Origin: an uncultured Collinsella sp.
Lineage (GTDB): Bacteria; Actinomycetota; Coriobacteriia; Coriobacteriales; Coriobacteriaceae
Length of the DNA stretch: 49,517 nucleotides
Assembly: GCA_958429225.1 (NCBI GenBank)
Contig: CAUAJB010000006.1
Location: forward strand, 1 to 49,517
Direction: 5' to 3'
Below the pieces are notes generated by a model. The model ran no database searches. It saw nothing but the letters and a program-made list of their open reading frames with translations, and was not told where the DNA came from. Position 1 is the first letter of the stretch. Every line of letters starts with the position of its first letter. A program made the position numbers and the translations under genes. This document shows, piece by piece, positions 40,574 to 48,651 of the stretch.

Positions 40574-41209
40574 TTGGACAGCTATTTTACTCTGCAATCG
40601 AATATTGAGGCTACGGGCGAGTTCGTTGACCGCAAGAGCCGGTTTATTGCCCAGCTGGTCCATATTGAGTCCGAGGATGAGGCGAATGCCTTTATCGAGA
40701 TGGTTCGCAAGCGTCATTACGACGCTCGACACAATGTTCCCGCGTGGATTTTAGTCGATGGACGCGAGCGCCAGAGCGATGATGGTGAGCCGAGCCGCAC
40801 GAGCGGTATGCCGACGCTCGAGGTGTTGCGCGGCGCAGAGCTCAAAAATGTTTGCTGCGTGGTGACGCGCTATTTTGGTGGCACGCTGTTGGGACCTGGT
40901 GGCTTGGTGCGCGCCTATACTGCGGCGACGCAGGCGGCGGTGGCAGCTGCTCGGGAGGCCGGGCAGATTGTCGAGATGACGAGTGTCGTGCCTGTTGACG
41001 TGCATGTGGCCTATCCGCAGTATGAGCAGGTGCTTCGTTTGGCGCAGGATTCGGGTGCCAAGGTTTCGGATACCGATTACGCGGATGCCGTGACACTTCA
41101 CCTGGTATTCAAAGCGGGGGAGCAGGAGCAATTTTGCGCCAAGATGCGCGAGCTTATGGCGGGGCGCGAAGAGATCGAGGTCGGCGCTCCCAAATTTGCC
41201 GAGTTCTAA
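40574..41209 (+). CDS. YigZ/IMPACT-family protein
   Basis: This is a 211-residue protein of the YigZ/IMPACT family: an N-terminal UPF0029 domain with KSRFIAQLVHIESEDEANAFI, RHYDARHNVPAW, DDGEPSRTSGMPTLEVL and VVTRYFGGTLLGPGGLVRAYT. A DUF1949 ferredoxin-like C-terminal half follows. The biochemical role in bacteria is unsettled; the eukaryotic relative inhibits GCN2. Adjacent TTG codons at 40571 and 40574 could start it; GAGGGG at 40563-40568 is better spaced for 40574. No ATG is available before the conserved N-terminus. Confidence 0.9.
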   Translation: MDSYFTLQSNIEATGEFVDRKSRFIAQLVHIESEDEANAFIEMVRKRHYDARHNVPAWILVDGRERQSDDGEPSRTSGMPTLEVLRGAELKNVCCVVTRYFGGTLLGPGGLVRAYTAATQAAVAAAREAGQIVEMTSVVPVDVHVAYPQYEQVLRLAQDSGAKVSDTDYADAVTLHLVFKAGEQEQFCAKMRELMAGREEIEVGAPKFAEF

Positions 41210-41212
41210 CGG

Positions 41213-41264
41213 CGACGGCCGGCGTTCTTTTGGATGGATCCCAAACGCGCCGGCCGTCGTTTTA
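41213..41264 (+). terminator. Rho-independent terminator
   Basis: A perfect 12-bp stem (CGACGGCCGGCG with CGCCGGCCGTCG) has an inner TTTGG/CCAAA pairing and is followed by TTTTA. It lies between convergent genes. Confidence 0.88.
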
Positions 41265-41276
41265 TGTTGCTGCCGT

Positions 41277-41723
41277 TTACTCAGCGAGCTGCTTTAGCAC
41301 ATCGCAGGCGATCTCGACGGCATCGTCGATGCAGCCGGGGCAGCTGCGGAGCGGACCTTTATCCGATCCGATGCCCTTGAGCGTGCCGCAGACGGTCGTC
41401 GTGTTCTTCTCGCCAAATCGCTTGGCAATCTCGCGCGACAGCTTGTAGGTCTGGCCTTTGGTCTTGGGGTTCTCCATGCCGTCGCTCATTACAAAGCCCA
41501 TGATGGCAACAGCGCCCGAGATGGCGCCGCAGGTCTCGGTCATGCCACCCATGCCGGCGCCAAAGCCCTCGGTGAGGGTAAAGGCGGTCTGGGGGTCGAG
41601 CCCGACGGCAGGTGCGAGCGTGCAGGCAACGGCCTGTGCGCAGTTAAAGCCGCGGGCGTGGTATTCGGCAGCCTGAGCCTGGCAGGCGGCGGTGTCGAGC
41701 TGGGTGGTATCGATCTGCTTCAT
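41277..41723 (-). CDS. C_GCAxxG_C_C-family (putative redox) protein
   Basis: This is a 148-residue protein of the family named for the pattern C-GCAxxG-C-C. Here the Cys-bearing segments are RGFNCAQAVACTL, MTETCGAISGAVAIMG, TTVCGTLKG and LRSCPGCIDDAVEIAC. The Gly-rich EGFGAGMGGM precedes the second Cys. Members are thought to be redox or metal-binding accessory proteins; no reaction is established. AAGGAG a few bases before 41723 fixes the ATG. The frame extends upstream to 41831 without a ribosome site, so those 36 residues are left out. Confidence 0.88.
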   Translation of the reverse strand: MKQIDTTQLDTAACQAQAAEYHARGFNCAQAVACTLAPAVGLDPQTAFTLTEGFGAGMGGMTETCGAISGAVAIMGFVMSDGMENPKTKGQTYKLSREIAKRFGEKNTTTVCGTLKGIGSDKGPLRSCPGCIDDAVEIACDVLKQLAE

Positions 41724-41953
41724 CGTTGTCTCCTTGGTCACGGTGTACCCGCCTATGGTACCCGTGACGGGGCATGTAATCATCGAGAGCTTCATGTATG
41801 CCTCATTTTTATCTATCGAGCAAATGCCCAAGGCTTGAGATAAATACCCCTAATCAATTTGTCCCATAACCTACCTTGGGGATGGGTTGAGAGGGGTGCA
41901 GGGTAGCGGTATCGTGAACCGAATAAAACAAAACCCAAGTAAGGGAGTTGGAT

Positions 41954-43237
41954 ATGAGCGAGCAGACCATCGGTACGACGTGTGTTCAGGGCGGTTATCG
42001 CCCGGGTGATGCGGAGCCGCGTCAGGTGCCTATCTACCAGTCCACCACGTGGAAGTACGACACGTCCGAGCACATGGGCAAGCTTTTTGATCTGGAGGAG
42101 TCGGGCTACTTCTATAGCCGTCTGCAGAATCCCACGTGCGACCTGGTTGCCGCCAAGATCTGCGAGATGGAGGGCGGTACCGCTGCGATGCTCACGAGCT
42201 CGGGCATGGCTGCGAACTTCCTTGCGATCTTTAACGTTGCCGGCGCCGGCGATCATGTGGTCGCAAGCTCTGCTATCTACGGCGGTACCTACAACCTGCT
42301 CGCCCATACCATGGAGCGCATGGGTCTGACCTGCACGTTCGTTGCCCCCGACTGCACCGACGAGGAGCTCGAGGCGGCCTTTGAGCCCAATACCAAGCTC
42401 GTCTTTGGCGAGACGATCGCCAACCCCGCCCTTGCCGTGCTCGATATTGAGCGCTTTGCCAAGGCCGCGCATGACCACGGCGTGCCACTGATGGTCGACA
42501 ACACCTTCCCGACGCCCGTGATGTGCCGTCCCTTTGAGTGGGGCGCCGACATCGTTACGCACTCCACCACCAAGTACATGGATGGGCATGCTGCCTACCT
42601 GGGCGGCGTGATCGTCGACCACGGCCAGTTTGACTGGATGGCTCATGCGGACAAGTTCCCGGGTCTCACCACGCCTGACGAGAGCTACCACGGCGTGACC
42701 TATGCCGAGAAGTTCGGTCGCGAGGGCGCCTTCATTACCAAGGCCACCGCGCAGCTCATGCGCGACCTCGGTCCCATGCAGAACCCGCAGGCGGCGTTTT
42801 TCCTGAACAGCTCGCTCGAGAGCCTGCACGTGCGTATGCCGCGTCATTGCGAGAACGGCCTGGCCGTTGCCAAGTTCCTGCAGAGCCATCCCAAGGTGCG
42901 CTTCGTGAGCTATCCGGGCCTGGAGGGCGACAAGTACTATGACCTGGCTCAGAAGTACATGCCCAACGGTACCTGCGGCGTCGTGAGCTTTGGCTTTAAC
43001 GGTGGTCGCGCGGCGGCCGAGACCTTTATGAAGAGCCTCAAGCTCGCCCAGATCGCCACGCACGTGGCCGACGCCCGCACTTGCTGCTTGCATCCTGCTA
43101 ACGCCACGCATCGCCAGATGAACGATGAGGAACTCATCGCCTGTGGCATCTCCGCCGACATGGTGCGCCTGTCGTGCGGCCTCGAGGACACAGCCGATTT
43201 GATTGCCGACCTTGAGCAGGCGCTCGAGCAGTGCTAG
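41954..43237 (+). CDS. O-acetylhomoserine sulfhydrylase-like Cys/Met-metabolism PLP enzyme
   Basis: This is a 427-residue enzyme of the Cys/Met metabolism PLP family. Visible: SGYFYSRLQNPTCDLVAAKIC, LTSSGMAANFLAIFN, VDNTFPTPVMCRPFEWGADIV, and the PLP lysine in HSTTKYMDGHAAYLGG. The C-terminal part shows HVADARTCCLHPANATHRQM and VRLSCGLEDTADLI. The length and the KFPGLTTPDESYHGVTY insertion fit O-acetyl-L-homoserine sulfhydrylase (MetY) better than the ~390-residue gamma-lyases. A methionine gamma-lyase role cannot be ruled out. AAGGGAG at 41941-41947 fixes the ATG at 41954. Confidence 0.88.
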   Translation: MSEQTIGTTCVQGGYRPGDAEPRQVPIYQSTTWKYDTSEHMGKLFDLEESGYFYSRLQNPTCDLVAAKICEMEGGTAAMLTSSGMAANFLAIFNVAGAGDHVVASSAIYGGTYNLLAHTMERMGLTCTFVAPDCTDEELEAAFEPNTKLVFGETIANPALAVLDIERFAKAAHDHGVPLMVDNTFPTPVMCRPFEWGADIVTHSTTKYMDGHAAYLGGVIVDHGQFDWMAHADKFPGLTTPDESYHGVTYAEKFGREGAFITKATAQLMRDLGPMQNPQAAFFLNSSLESLHVRMPRHCENGLAVAKFLQSHPKVRFVSYPGLEGDKYYDLAQKYMPNGTCGVVSFGFNGGRAAAETFMKSLKLAQIATHVADARTCCLHPANATHRQMNDEELIACGISADMVRLSCGLEDTADLIADLEQALEQC

Positions 43238-43305
43238 GCTAGCGTTCGCACAAGGCGCCGATGCTGGCAGAAAGCTTCGGCGACCTTTCGTTCCGATTCC
43301 GTAGG

Positions 43306-43352
43306 CGGGACCCCAATCGCAACTGTTCGCAGGCGATGGGCCCCGTTTTTTT
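43306..43352 (+). terminator. Rho-independent terminator after the MetY-like gene
   Basis: CGGG, CCC and ATCGC pair in turn with GCGAT, GGG and CCCG, with two small bulges, and are followed by seven T. Confidence 0.85.
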
Positions 43353-43378
43353 GTGTTGCGCCACTCGAAAGGATGGAT

Positions 43379-44683
43379 ATGGAGAAAACCGCAGAGCAGC
43401 TGCGCCGCGAGCACATTGCCCTTGAGGGCGACACCCATGGCAAGAACAAATGGGCGATTCTGTTTACCGTGCTCATCATGACGTTTATGTCGTGTCTGGA
43501 TTCGACCGTCGTGACCGTGGCGCTGCCCGTGATGCAAAAGGAGCTGGGCGTGGGCCTCGATCGCATCCAGCTGGTGAGCTCGGTGTATCTGCTTGCGACG
43601 TGCGTGGCCATGCTGCCGTTTGGCCGCCTGGGCGACGTGCGCGGCAAGGTCGGCGTATTCCAGCTGGGCGTAATCGTCTTTACGGCCGGTTCGCTGCTTT
43701 GCGGCCTTTCGGGCTCGCTCGAAGTTCTTATTCTGGCGCGCATCGTTCAAGGCGTCGGTTGCGCGGCGGCCATGGCTAACAACATGGGTATCATCACCGA
43801 GTCGTTCCCGGCGCGCGAACGAGGCCGTGCCATGGGTATTCTCGCGACCTTCGTGGCCCTCGGCATGATGTGTGGCCCCGTGCTCGGTGGCATGCTGGTG
43901 GCAAGCTTTCCCTGGGAGAGCATCTTCCTCATCAACCTGCCCATTGGCGTCATCTCGTTTATCGTGGGGCTCTACACGCTGCCGCATGTTAAGCCGGAGG
44001 CCGGCGAGCGCCCCATGTCCTTGATCGAGGCCGCTCGTCGCTGCTTTGCAAATTCGGCCTTCACCATCAACCTTGCCTGCATGCTCATCGTGTTCGTTGG
44101 TATCGGCGCATCCGAGTTTATTCTGCCGTTCTATTTTCAGGACGCCCACGGCTTTGGTTCTGACATTTCCGGACTGCTCTTTTTGGCGCTGCCGATGGTG
44201 AATGCCTTTATCGGCCCGCTTTCGGGTACGGTTTCGGACCGTGTTGGCTGTGAGGGTCCCACGGCGGTCGGCCTGGGCGTGTACGTGTGCGGCCTCTTTG
44301 CGGTAAGCACGCTCGACGAGCACTCTTCTATCCCTGTAATCGTGTGTTGCGTCGCGTTTATGTCGTGCGGCACGTCGATTTTCCAGAGCCCCAATAACTC
44401 GCTGTATATGGGCTCGGCTCCGCGCGAAGCGCTCGGCTTTGCGGGCAGCCTGGGCAGCCTGGCGCGCTATGCGGGTATGGCAGTGGGCATTACGGCGGCG
44501 TCGCATATCCTGTATGGGCAGATGAGCGTGGCGATGGGCGAGGCCGTGACCAGTTTTGTTGCGGGCCGTCCGGATGTATTCCTATTCGGCTTTCGCTCGG
44601 TGTTCTACGTACTTATGGCTGTGGCCGCTGTGGGCTTTGCGCTTGCCATGGTGCGTTTAGTGAAGATACGCGCCCGCCATTAG
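43379..44683 (+). CDS. MFS transporter, DHA2-like drug:H+ antiporter family
   Basis: This is a 434-residue major-facilitator protein with about 12 to 14 membrane helices. CLDSTVVTVALPVMQKEL is the DHA2-type motif D1 in helix 1. GRLGDVRGKVGVF is motif A. ARIVQGVGCAAAMAN is motif B and LGMMCGPVLGGML is motif C, the antiporter signature. Such proteins expel drugs or metabolites; the substrate is unknown. GAAAGG at 43367-43372 is six bases before the ATG at 43379; the ATG at 43373 is too close to it. Transcribed separately from the previous gene by the terminator between them. Confidence 0.9.
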   Translation: MEKTAEQLRREHIALEGDTHGKNKWAILFTVLIMTFMSCLDSTVVTVALPVMQKELGVGLDRIQLVSSVYLLATCVAMLPFGRLGDVRGKVGVFQLGVIVFTAGSLLCGLSGSLEVLILARIVQGVGCAAAMANNMGIITESFPARERGRAMGILATFVALGMMCGPVLGGMLVASFPWESIFLINLPIGVISFIVGLYTLPHVKPEAGERPMSLIEAARRCFANSAFTINLACMLIVFVGIGASEFILPFYFQDAHGFGSDISGLLFLALPMVNAFIGPLSGTVSDRVGCEGPTAVGLGVYVCGLFAVSTLDEHSSIPVIVCCVAFMSCGTSIFQSPNNSLYMGSAPREALGFAGSLGSLARYAGMAVGITAASHILYGQMSVAMGEAVTSFVAGRPDVFLFGFRSVFYVLMAVAAVGFALAMVRLVKIRARH

Positions 44684-44840
44684 CGTGTTGGGAGGCTGTC
44701 TGCCACGATTCGCGCCGTCCCAAAAAGACTGGTTTGTGGTGCGATGCTGCTTGTGGGGCGGGCGGGGGTCGGTCCGTGGTAGACTATCGAACAACGTTTA
44801 TTAATCGCGCGGTATCGTTGCCGCGAGAAGGGGTTGCGCC

Positions 44841-45419
44841 ATGCAGGAGCTTGAGGATCGTATTCGCCATGACGGCATCGTAAAGGCCGGTAACGTCCTT
44901 AAGGTTGATGCCTTCCTCAACCACCAGTGCGACGTTGAGTTGTTCGACCACATGGGCGCCGAGTGGGCCCATCTGTTCGAGGGCGTCGAGATCAACAAGA
45001 TCTTGACGATCGAGGCTTCGGGCATTGGCATGGCTTGCATCGCGGCCCAGCATTTTGGCGGCGTGCCGGTTGTCTTTGCCAAGAAGGCGCAGTCCATCAA
45101 CCTCGACGGCGAGCAGTATGCCACGACCATCTACTCCTTTACCAAGCAAAAGGAGTACCCGGTCATCGTTGGCAAACGTTTCCTGTCCGAGGGCGACAAG
45201 GTCCTGATTATCGACGATTTCCTGGCCAACGGCTGCGCGCTCGAGGGTCTTATCAAGATCTGCGAGGCTGCGGGTGCCGAGGTATCCGGTATTGGCATTG
45301 CGGTGGAGAAGGGCTTCCAGGGCGGTGGCGATAAGCTCCGCGAGCGCGGCTTCCGCGTCGAGAGCCTGGCCCGTATCGCCGATATGGACTGCGAGACCGG
45401 CGAGATCACCTTCGCCTAA
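44841..45419 (+). CDS. xpt: Xanthine phosphoribosyltransferase
   Basis: Xpt salvages xanthine to XMP. The 192-residue protein is of normal size. It shows LNHQCDVELFDHMG, ILTIEASGIGMACIAA, and VVFAKKAQSINLDGEQYAT. The PRPP motif is DKVLIIDDFLANGCALEGL, with VEKGFQGGGDKLRERGFRVESLARI after it, all typical of Xpt. GAGAAGGGG precedes the ATG. The ~155-bp spacer has a TAGACT hexamer near 44778 but no purine riboswitch core. A terminator follows. Confidence 0.95.
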   Translation: MQELEDRIRHDGIVKAGNVLKVDAFLNHQCDVELFDHMGAEWAHLFEGVEINKILTIEASGIGMACIAAQHFGGVPVVFAKKAQSINLDGEQYATTIYSFTKQKEYPVIVGKRFLSEGDKVLIIDDFLANGCALEGLIKICEAAGAEVSGIGIAVEKGFQGGGDKLRERGFRVESLARIADMDCETGEITFA

Positions 45420-45446
45420 GCGCGCAACACAAGCGATTGGTATGCG

Positions 45447-45482
45447 ATGTGACAAAGGGACTGTCCCTTTGTCACATTTTTT
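45447..45482 (+). terminator. Rho-independent terminator after xpt
   Basis: A perfect 14-bp stem, ATGTGACAAAGGGA with TCCCTTTGTCACAT, has a CTG loop and is followed by TTTTTTG. Confidence 0.93.
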
Positions 45483-45502
45483 GTATGAGGGGAGGTGTTG
45501 AT

Positions 45503-45883
45503 ATGGATGAGAACAAGATGGGATGGCGTGAGTATGCGCACTATGCCGAGATGTCGGTCGAGGAGTTGGCGCGCGATTGCGAGGTGCAGGTGTTTCGCGC
45601 GACGGGCCCGGGTGGGCAGGGCGTGAACACGACGGACTCGGCGGTGCGCATGAAGCATGGGCCCACGGGGATTACCGTGACGGCGCGCGAGAGCCGCAGT
45701 CAGTTCCAAAACCGTAGCAGCTGCCTGCGTAAGCTGCGCGCTGAGCTTGAGCGTCGCGGGCGTCCACCGCGCCGACGCGTAAAGACCAAGGTGCCTCAGC
45801 GCTCTCGCCAGCGCAGGCTCAATGACAAGCACTTCAACGCCATTAAAAAGGCCAACCGTCGCAAGCCGGGCAGCGACGAATAG
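45503..45883 (+). CDS. ArfB-like stand-alone release-factor (GGQ) protein
   Basis: This is a 126-residue protein made of one RF-1 domain and a basic tail. The catalytic loop FRATGPGGQGVNTTDSAVRM carries GGQ at residues 37-39, needed for peptidyl-tRNA hydrolysis. There is no codon-recognition domain. The tail (KKVPQRSRQRRLNDKHF-like, rich in Lys and Arg) resembles the ArfB/ICT1 extension that enters an empty mRNA channel. A role in rescuing stalled ribosomes is inferred from this layout. It could instead be a general 'release factor-like' family of unknown target. GGGGAGG at 45489-45495 fixes the ATG at 45503. Confidence 0.85.
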   Translation: MDENKMGWREYAHYAEMSVEELARDCEVQVFRATGPGGQGVNTTDSAVRMKHGPTGITVTARESRSQFQNRSSCLRKLRAELERRGRPPRRRVKTKVPQRSRQRRLNDKHFNAIKKANRRKPGSDE

Positions 45884-45892
45884 CCTCCTCAT

Positions 45893-45961
45893 AAGTTGCG
45901 GTGAAATAGGGACTGTTTTGCGGCGCTTGCTGCATAAACAGTCCCTATTTCACCGCAACTT
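45893..45961. repeat. 69-bp palindromic element, copy C
   Basis: Tips AAGTTGCGGTGAAATA ... TATTTCACCGCAACTT with the paired core GGGACTG / CAGTCCC. Same length as copies A and B, with a changed tip base that is compensated on the other arm. Located between convergent genes. Confidence 0.87.
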
Positions 45962-45969
45962 AGGTGGGG

Positions 45970-46932
45970 TTAGCGGATGGGGCGCCAGACGTGGAGGGCT
46001 CCGCCGAGGACGTCGACCTCGATGCGCGAGGCGACAGCGGGCTCGCCGTCGGCTTGGATGGGGTAGTCGGGCTCCTCAAAGGTGAGCTCGGCATGGCGGC
46101 AGCGGCGCATGCGAACCGGTGGCAACTTGGTATGGTGGCCGTCCTTGGCCGAAAGAAACATAGGCAGGGCAATCGCGCGAGGGACGGGGCCGCATGCGTA
46201 GCAGACGTCGAGTATGCCGTCGCAGGGGTCGGCATCGGGGCAGATGCGATAGCCCGAGCCATACGTGGGGCCCAGCTGAATCGCCATGATGATCGCCCTT
46301 ACGCGCTCGGCGGGCGCCCCGTCAAAGCTGACTGTCATGGGGTAGTTGCGGTAGCGCAGACCAAACTGCTCCAGACCCGAGAGGGTGTAGAGCGGAGCGC
46401 CAGCGAGGCCCGTCTTTTTGCGCAGCTCGGTGGTGCCCAGGCCGATGGCGGCATCAATACCGACGGAGAGCGTCTGGTCGTAATACTCGACGATCGCCTC
46501 GCCGCTGCCGCTTGTGGGGTTCCATGAGCGAATCCGCCCGATGTCCTGACGTTGCAGCTCACAGGTGAGCAGCGCGCCAAAATCCTTGCCGGAGAAATCT
46601 TCGATGCCGAGCGTCTGGGCAAAATCGTTGCCGGAGCCCACGGGCAGGACGGCAAGAGCGGGGCGGGCGTTCTCCTTTTGCGTCATAAGCCCGTTGACGA
46701 CCTCGTGGATCACGCCGTCGCCGCCGAGTGCGATAACGGTACGATAGCCCTGAGCCTGTGCGGCAAGCTCCTTGGCGTGTCCCATGTGCTCGGTTAGCAC
46801 CAGATCAAACTGGGATGCGCGCGCGGTCATGTCCAAAAAGCGCTGCAGGCGCTCAGCGACCTCGCGCGCCGCACCCGACTGGGCGGCAGGGTTGGCGATT
46901 ATGAGCGTGCGACCAAAATCAGTTGCGTGCAT
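45970..46932 (-). CDS. Diacylglycerol/lipid kinase family protein (YegS/DagK type)
   Basis: This is a 320-residue lipid kinase with the DAGK catalytic domain. IIANPAAQSGAA is the first motif. IALGGDGVIHEVVNGLM is the nucleotide-binding GGDGT-like loop, here GGDGV. LPVGSGNDFAQTLGI is the third conserved block, and SVGIDAAIG follows. The C-terminal half is the beta-sandwich domain ending with DGEPAVASRIEVDVLGG. Substrate may be diacylglycerol, undecaprenol or another lipid alcohol. CCAGGAG seven bases before 46932 fixes the ATG; the frame stays open further upstream without support. Confidence 0.92.
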   Translation of the reverse strand: MHATDFGRTLIIANPAAQSGAAREVAERLQRFLDMTARASQFDLVLTEHMGHAKELAAQAQGYRTVIALGGDGVIHEVVNGLMTQKENARPALAVLPVGSGNDFAQTLGIEDFSGKDFGALLTCELQRQDIGRIRSWNPTSGSGEAIVEYYDQTLSVGIDAAIGLGTTELRKKTGLAGAPLYTLSGLEQFGLRYRNYPMTVSFDGAPAERVRAIIMAIQLGPTYGSGYRICPDADPCDGILDVCYACGPVPRAIALPMFLSAKDGHHTKLPPVRMRRCRHAELTFEEPDYPIQADGEPAVASRIEVDVLGGALHVWRPIR

Positions 46933-47019
46933 GGAGCGACTCCTGGCGTATGACGTGACGGTGCGGTCGCGCTCAGGTCGAATTGCCCCCGATTGTGGCT
47001 GCACGGCGAATACTAACGT

Positions 47020-48441
47020 CTACTCTATCAGGTCGTTGTGGCGCTCGATAGCATCCGCTACCGTACCGCCCTCATCCACAATAAGCGAACGGCGTTTAGG
47101 CGAGACAATGCGCTGCGCGGGATATACGCCGCGGTGGCCGCCGACAAGATAGCTGATAAACGCCACGATCACGAAGAAGCCGGCTGCCGTGCCGTGGAAC
47201 AGGTCGATGGCCATCATACAGGTGGTGATGGGCACGTTAAGGCCGGCGCAGAAAACACCGAGCATGCCCAGCGCCGCCAGAAAGCTGGGGTCGATACCGA
47301 CGAGGCAACCGATCCAGCCGCCGAGCGCCGCACCGATGCCAAACAGGGGCGTGACCTCGCCGCCTTGGAAGCCCGCACCCAGGGTAAGCGCCGTCACCAC
47401 GAGCTTGATGGCTGCGTCCGCCAGGGTCGTGTTACCGGCGAACCCGGCGCCCGAGAACCAGGTGGCAAGGCCGGCATACTTCCAGGCGTCGAGCATCGCG
47501 TATGCCGCGAGCACCACGAGCGCGCCCACGAGTGCGCGAGCAAGGTAGTTGGTGATAAAGCGACCGTACAGGCTTTTGACGGTTCGAACCGACCAGGCAA
47601 AGAGGCGTGCCGTCAGACCGAAGATAATGGCGCTGATAACAACGATGGCAACCGTCCGTGGTGTCATGTTGGGAACGCTGGCGATGACATTCGCTTCGTA
47701 CTCGGTACCCAGGGCGAGTGATGTAAAGTAGCCGGTAAACGAGGCGACCAGACAGTAGATGCCCGCGGTGTAGTCGATCTTGCCGATAAAGCACATTTCC
47801 ATGCCAAAGAACGCGCCGGCAAGGGGCGAACCGAATACGGCGCCAAAGGCCGACGAGATGCCGGCGAGCATGAGGTCGTGGTGGTCATGCTTTTTGAGGT
47901 GGGCGAGGCTCGAGATGTTGCTGGCGATGGTGCCGCCAATCTGTACCGCGGCTCCCTCGCGACCGGCCGATCCGCCCGTTAGGTGCGTGAGCGTGGAGCA
48001 GACGAAGGTGAGGACGGCCATGCGCATATGGATGAGACGTGTGTCCAGAGCGGAGTCGATGACCAGGTTGTTGCCTCGTTTGGCGGCAAGGCCGTGGTTT
48101 TTGTACACCCATGCGGTGGCCATGCCCACAACGGGAAGCAGCGCGTAAATCCATGCATGGTGCTCGCGATAGTCGGTCGCGATATTCAGCGAGGCCAAAA
48201 AAGCCCAAGCGGCAACGCCCATGGCGAGCGAGACGATGACGACGAGTGCGAGCAACTTGGCGCTTGCGAGTAGGTTGCGGACATTGCGGCGCGTGTCGGC
48301 AGCTAAGAGATGCTCGGAACGGGTGATCTGATGCCTGCCAGCCATGATGACGTCGTTCAGGGAGAAAAAACCGCCGTCGTCGAGCGGCTGGGAATGATCC
48401 TGCGCCTCGTTTGCGCTTTCGGGTTTGTCGTTATGAGCCAT
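47020..48441 (-). CDS. ClC-family chloride channel / H+-Cl- antiporter
   Basis: This is a 473-residue ClC protein. It has ~65 hydrophilic N-terminal residues, then about ten hydrophobic helices. Signatures: THLTGGSAGREGAAVQIGG (the GREGP-like loop, with Ala for Pro), SSAFGAVFGSPLAGAFFGME, and LGAGFQGGEVTPLFGIGAALG. The strict GSGIP filter is not seen; it belongs to the EriC-like group with GGEVTP. No CBS domain follows. Ion preference and channel or antiporter mode cannot be told. AGAGGA precedes the ATG at 48441. Confidence 0.9.
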   Translation of the reverse strand: MAHNDKPESANEAQDHSQPLDDGGFFSLNDVIMAGRHQITRSEHLLAADTRRNVRNLLASAKLLALVVIVSLAMGVAAWAFLASLNIATDYREHHAWIYALLPVVGMATAWVYKNHGLAAKRGNNLVIDSALDTRLIHMRMAVLTFVCSTLTHLTGGSAGREGAAVQIGGTIASNISSLAHLKKHDHHDLMLAGISSAFGAVFGSPLAGAFFGMEMCFIGKIDYTAGIYCLVASFTGYFTSLALGTEYEANVIASVPNMTPRTVAIVVISAIIFGLTARLFAWSVRTVKSLYGRFITNYLARALVGALVVLAAYAMLDAWKYAGLATWFSGAGFAGNTTLADAAIKLVVTALTLGAGFQGGEVTPLFGIGAALGGWIGCLVGIDPSFLAALGMLGVFCAGLNVPITTCMMAIDLFHGTAAGFFVIVAFISYLVGGHRGVYPAQRIVSPKRRSLIVDEGGTVADAIERHNDLIE

Positions 48442-48588
48442 ATGTTCCTCTTTTAGGTTGTAACGCAAGCATTATAAAACGCGGTAAACGCGACGAGCCG
48501 GTGGGTTGGTTTCCATTCTGTTTCGTGGCCTGCAACCGACAGGTGTATTTGCGGGTACAGGCCGAGTCGCGGTCGTGCGTCGGGGGAT

Positions 48589-48594
48589 TATACT
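48589..48594 (+). promoter_or_regulatory. -10 element before moeA
   Basis: TATACT lies 58 bp before the moeA start. No clear -35 is present at 17-18 bp. Downstream, GGCGC and GCGCC could form a small hairpin in the short leader. No molybdenum-cofactor riboswitch was recognised. Confidence 0.35.
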
Positions 48595-48651
48595 GAGACA
48601 AGCATAAAGAATCGGCGCTCCTGTTGTGCGCCGTGGCATTAAGAGGTGCAT

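Noticed and set aside
41832..41953. Possible SAM (S-box) riboswitch before the MetY-like gene
   Set aside because: The stretch has a G-rich segment and a CTACC/GGGTAG-type pairing but lacks the conserved S-box core and order of helices.
44684..44840. Possible purine riboswitch before xpt
   Set aside because: The conserved purine-riboswitch core and loop sequences are absent.
48469..48651. Possible molybdenum-cofactor riboswitch before moeA
   Set aside because: Some paired segments occur upstream of the TATACT, but no recognisable Moco core; with that -10, the transcript leader would be too short.
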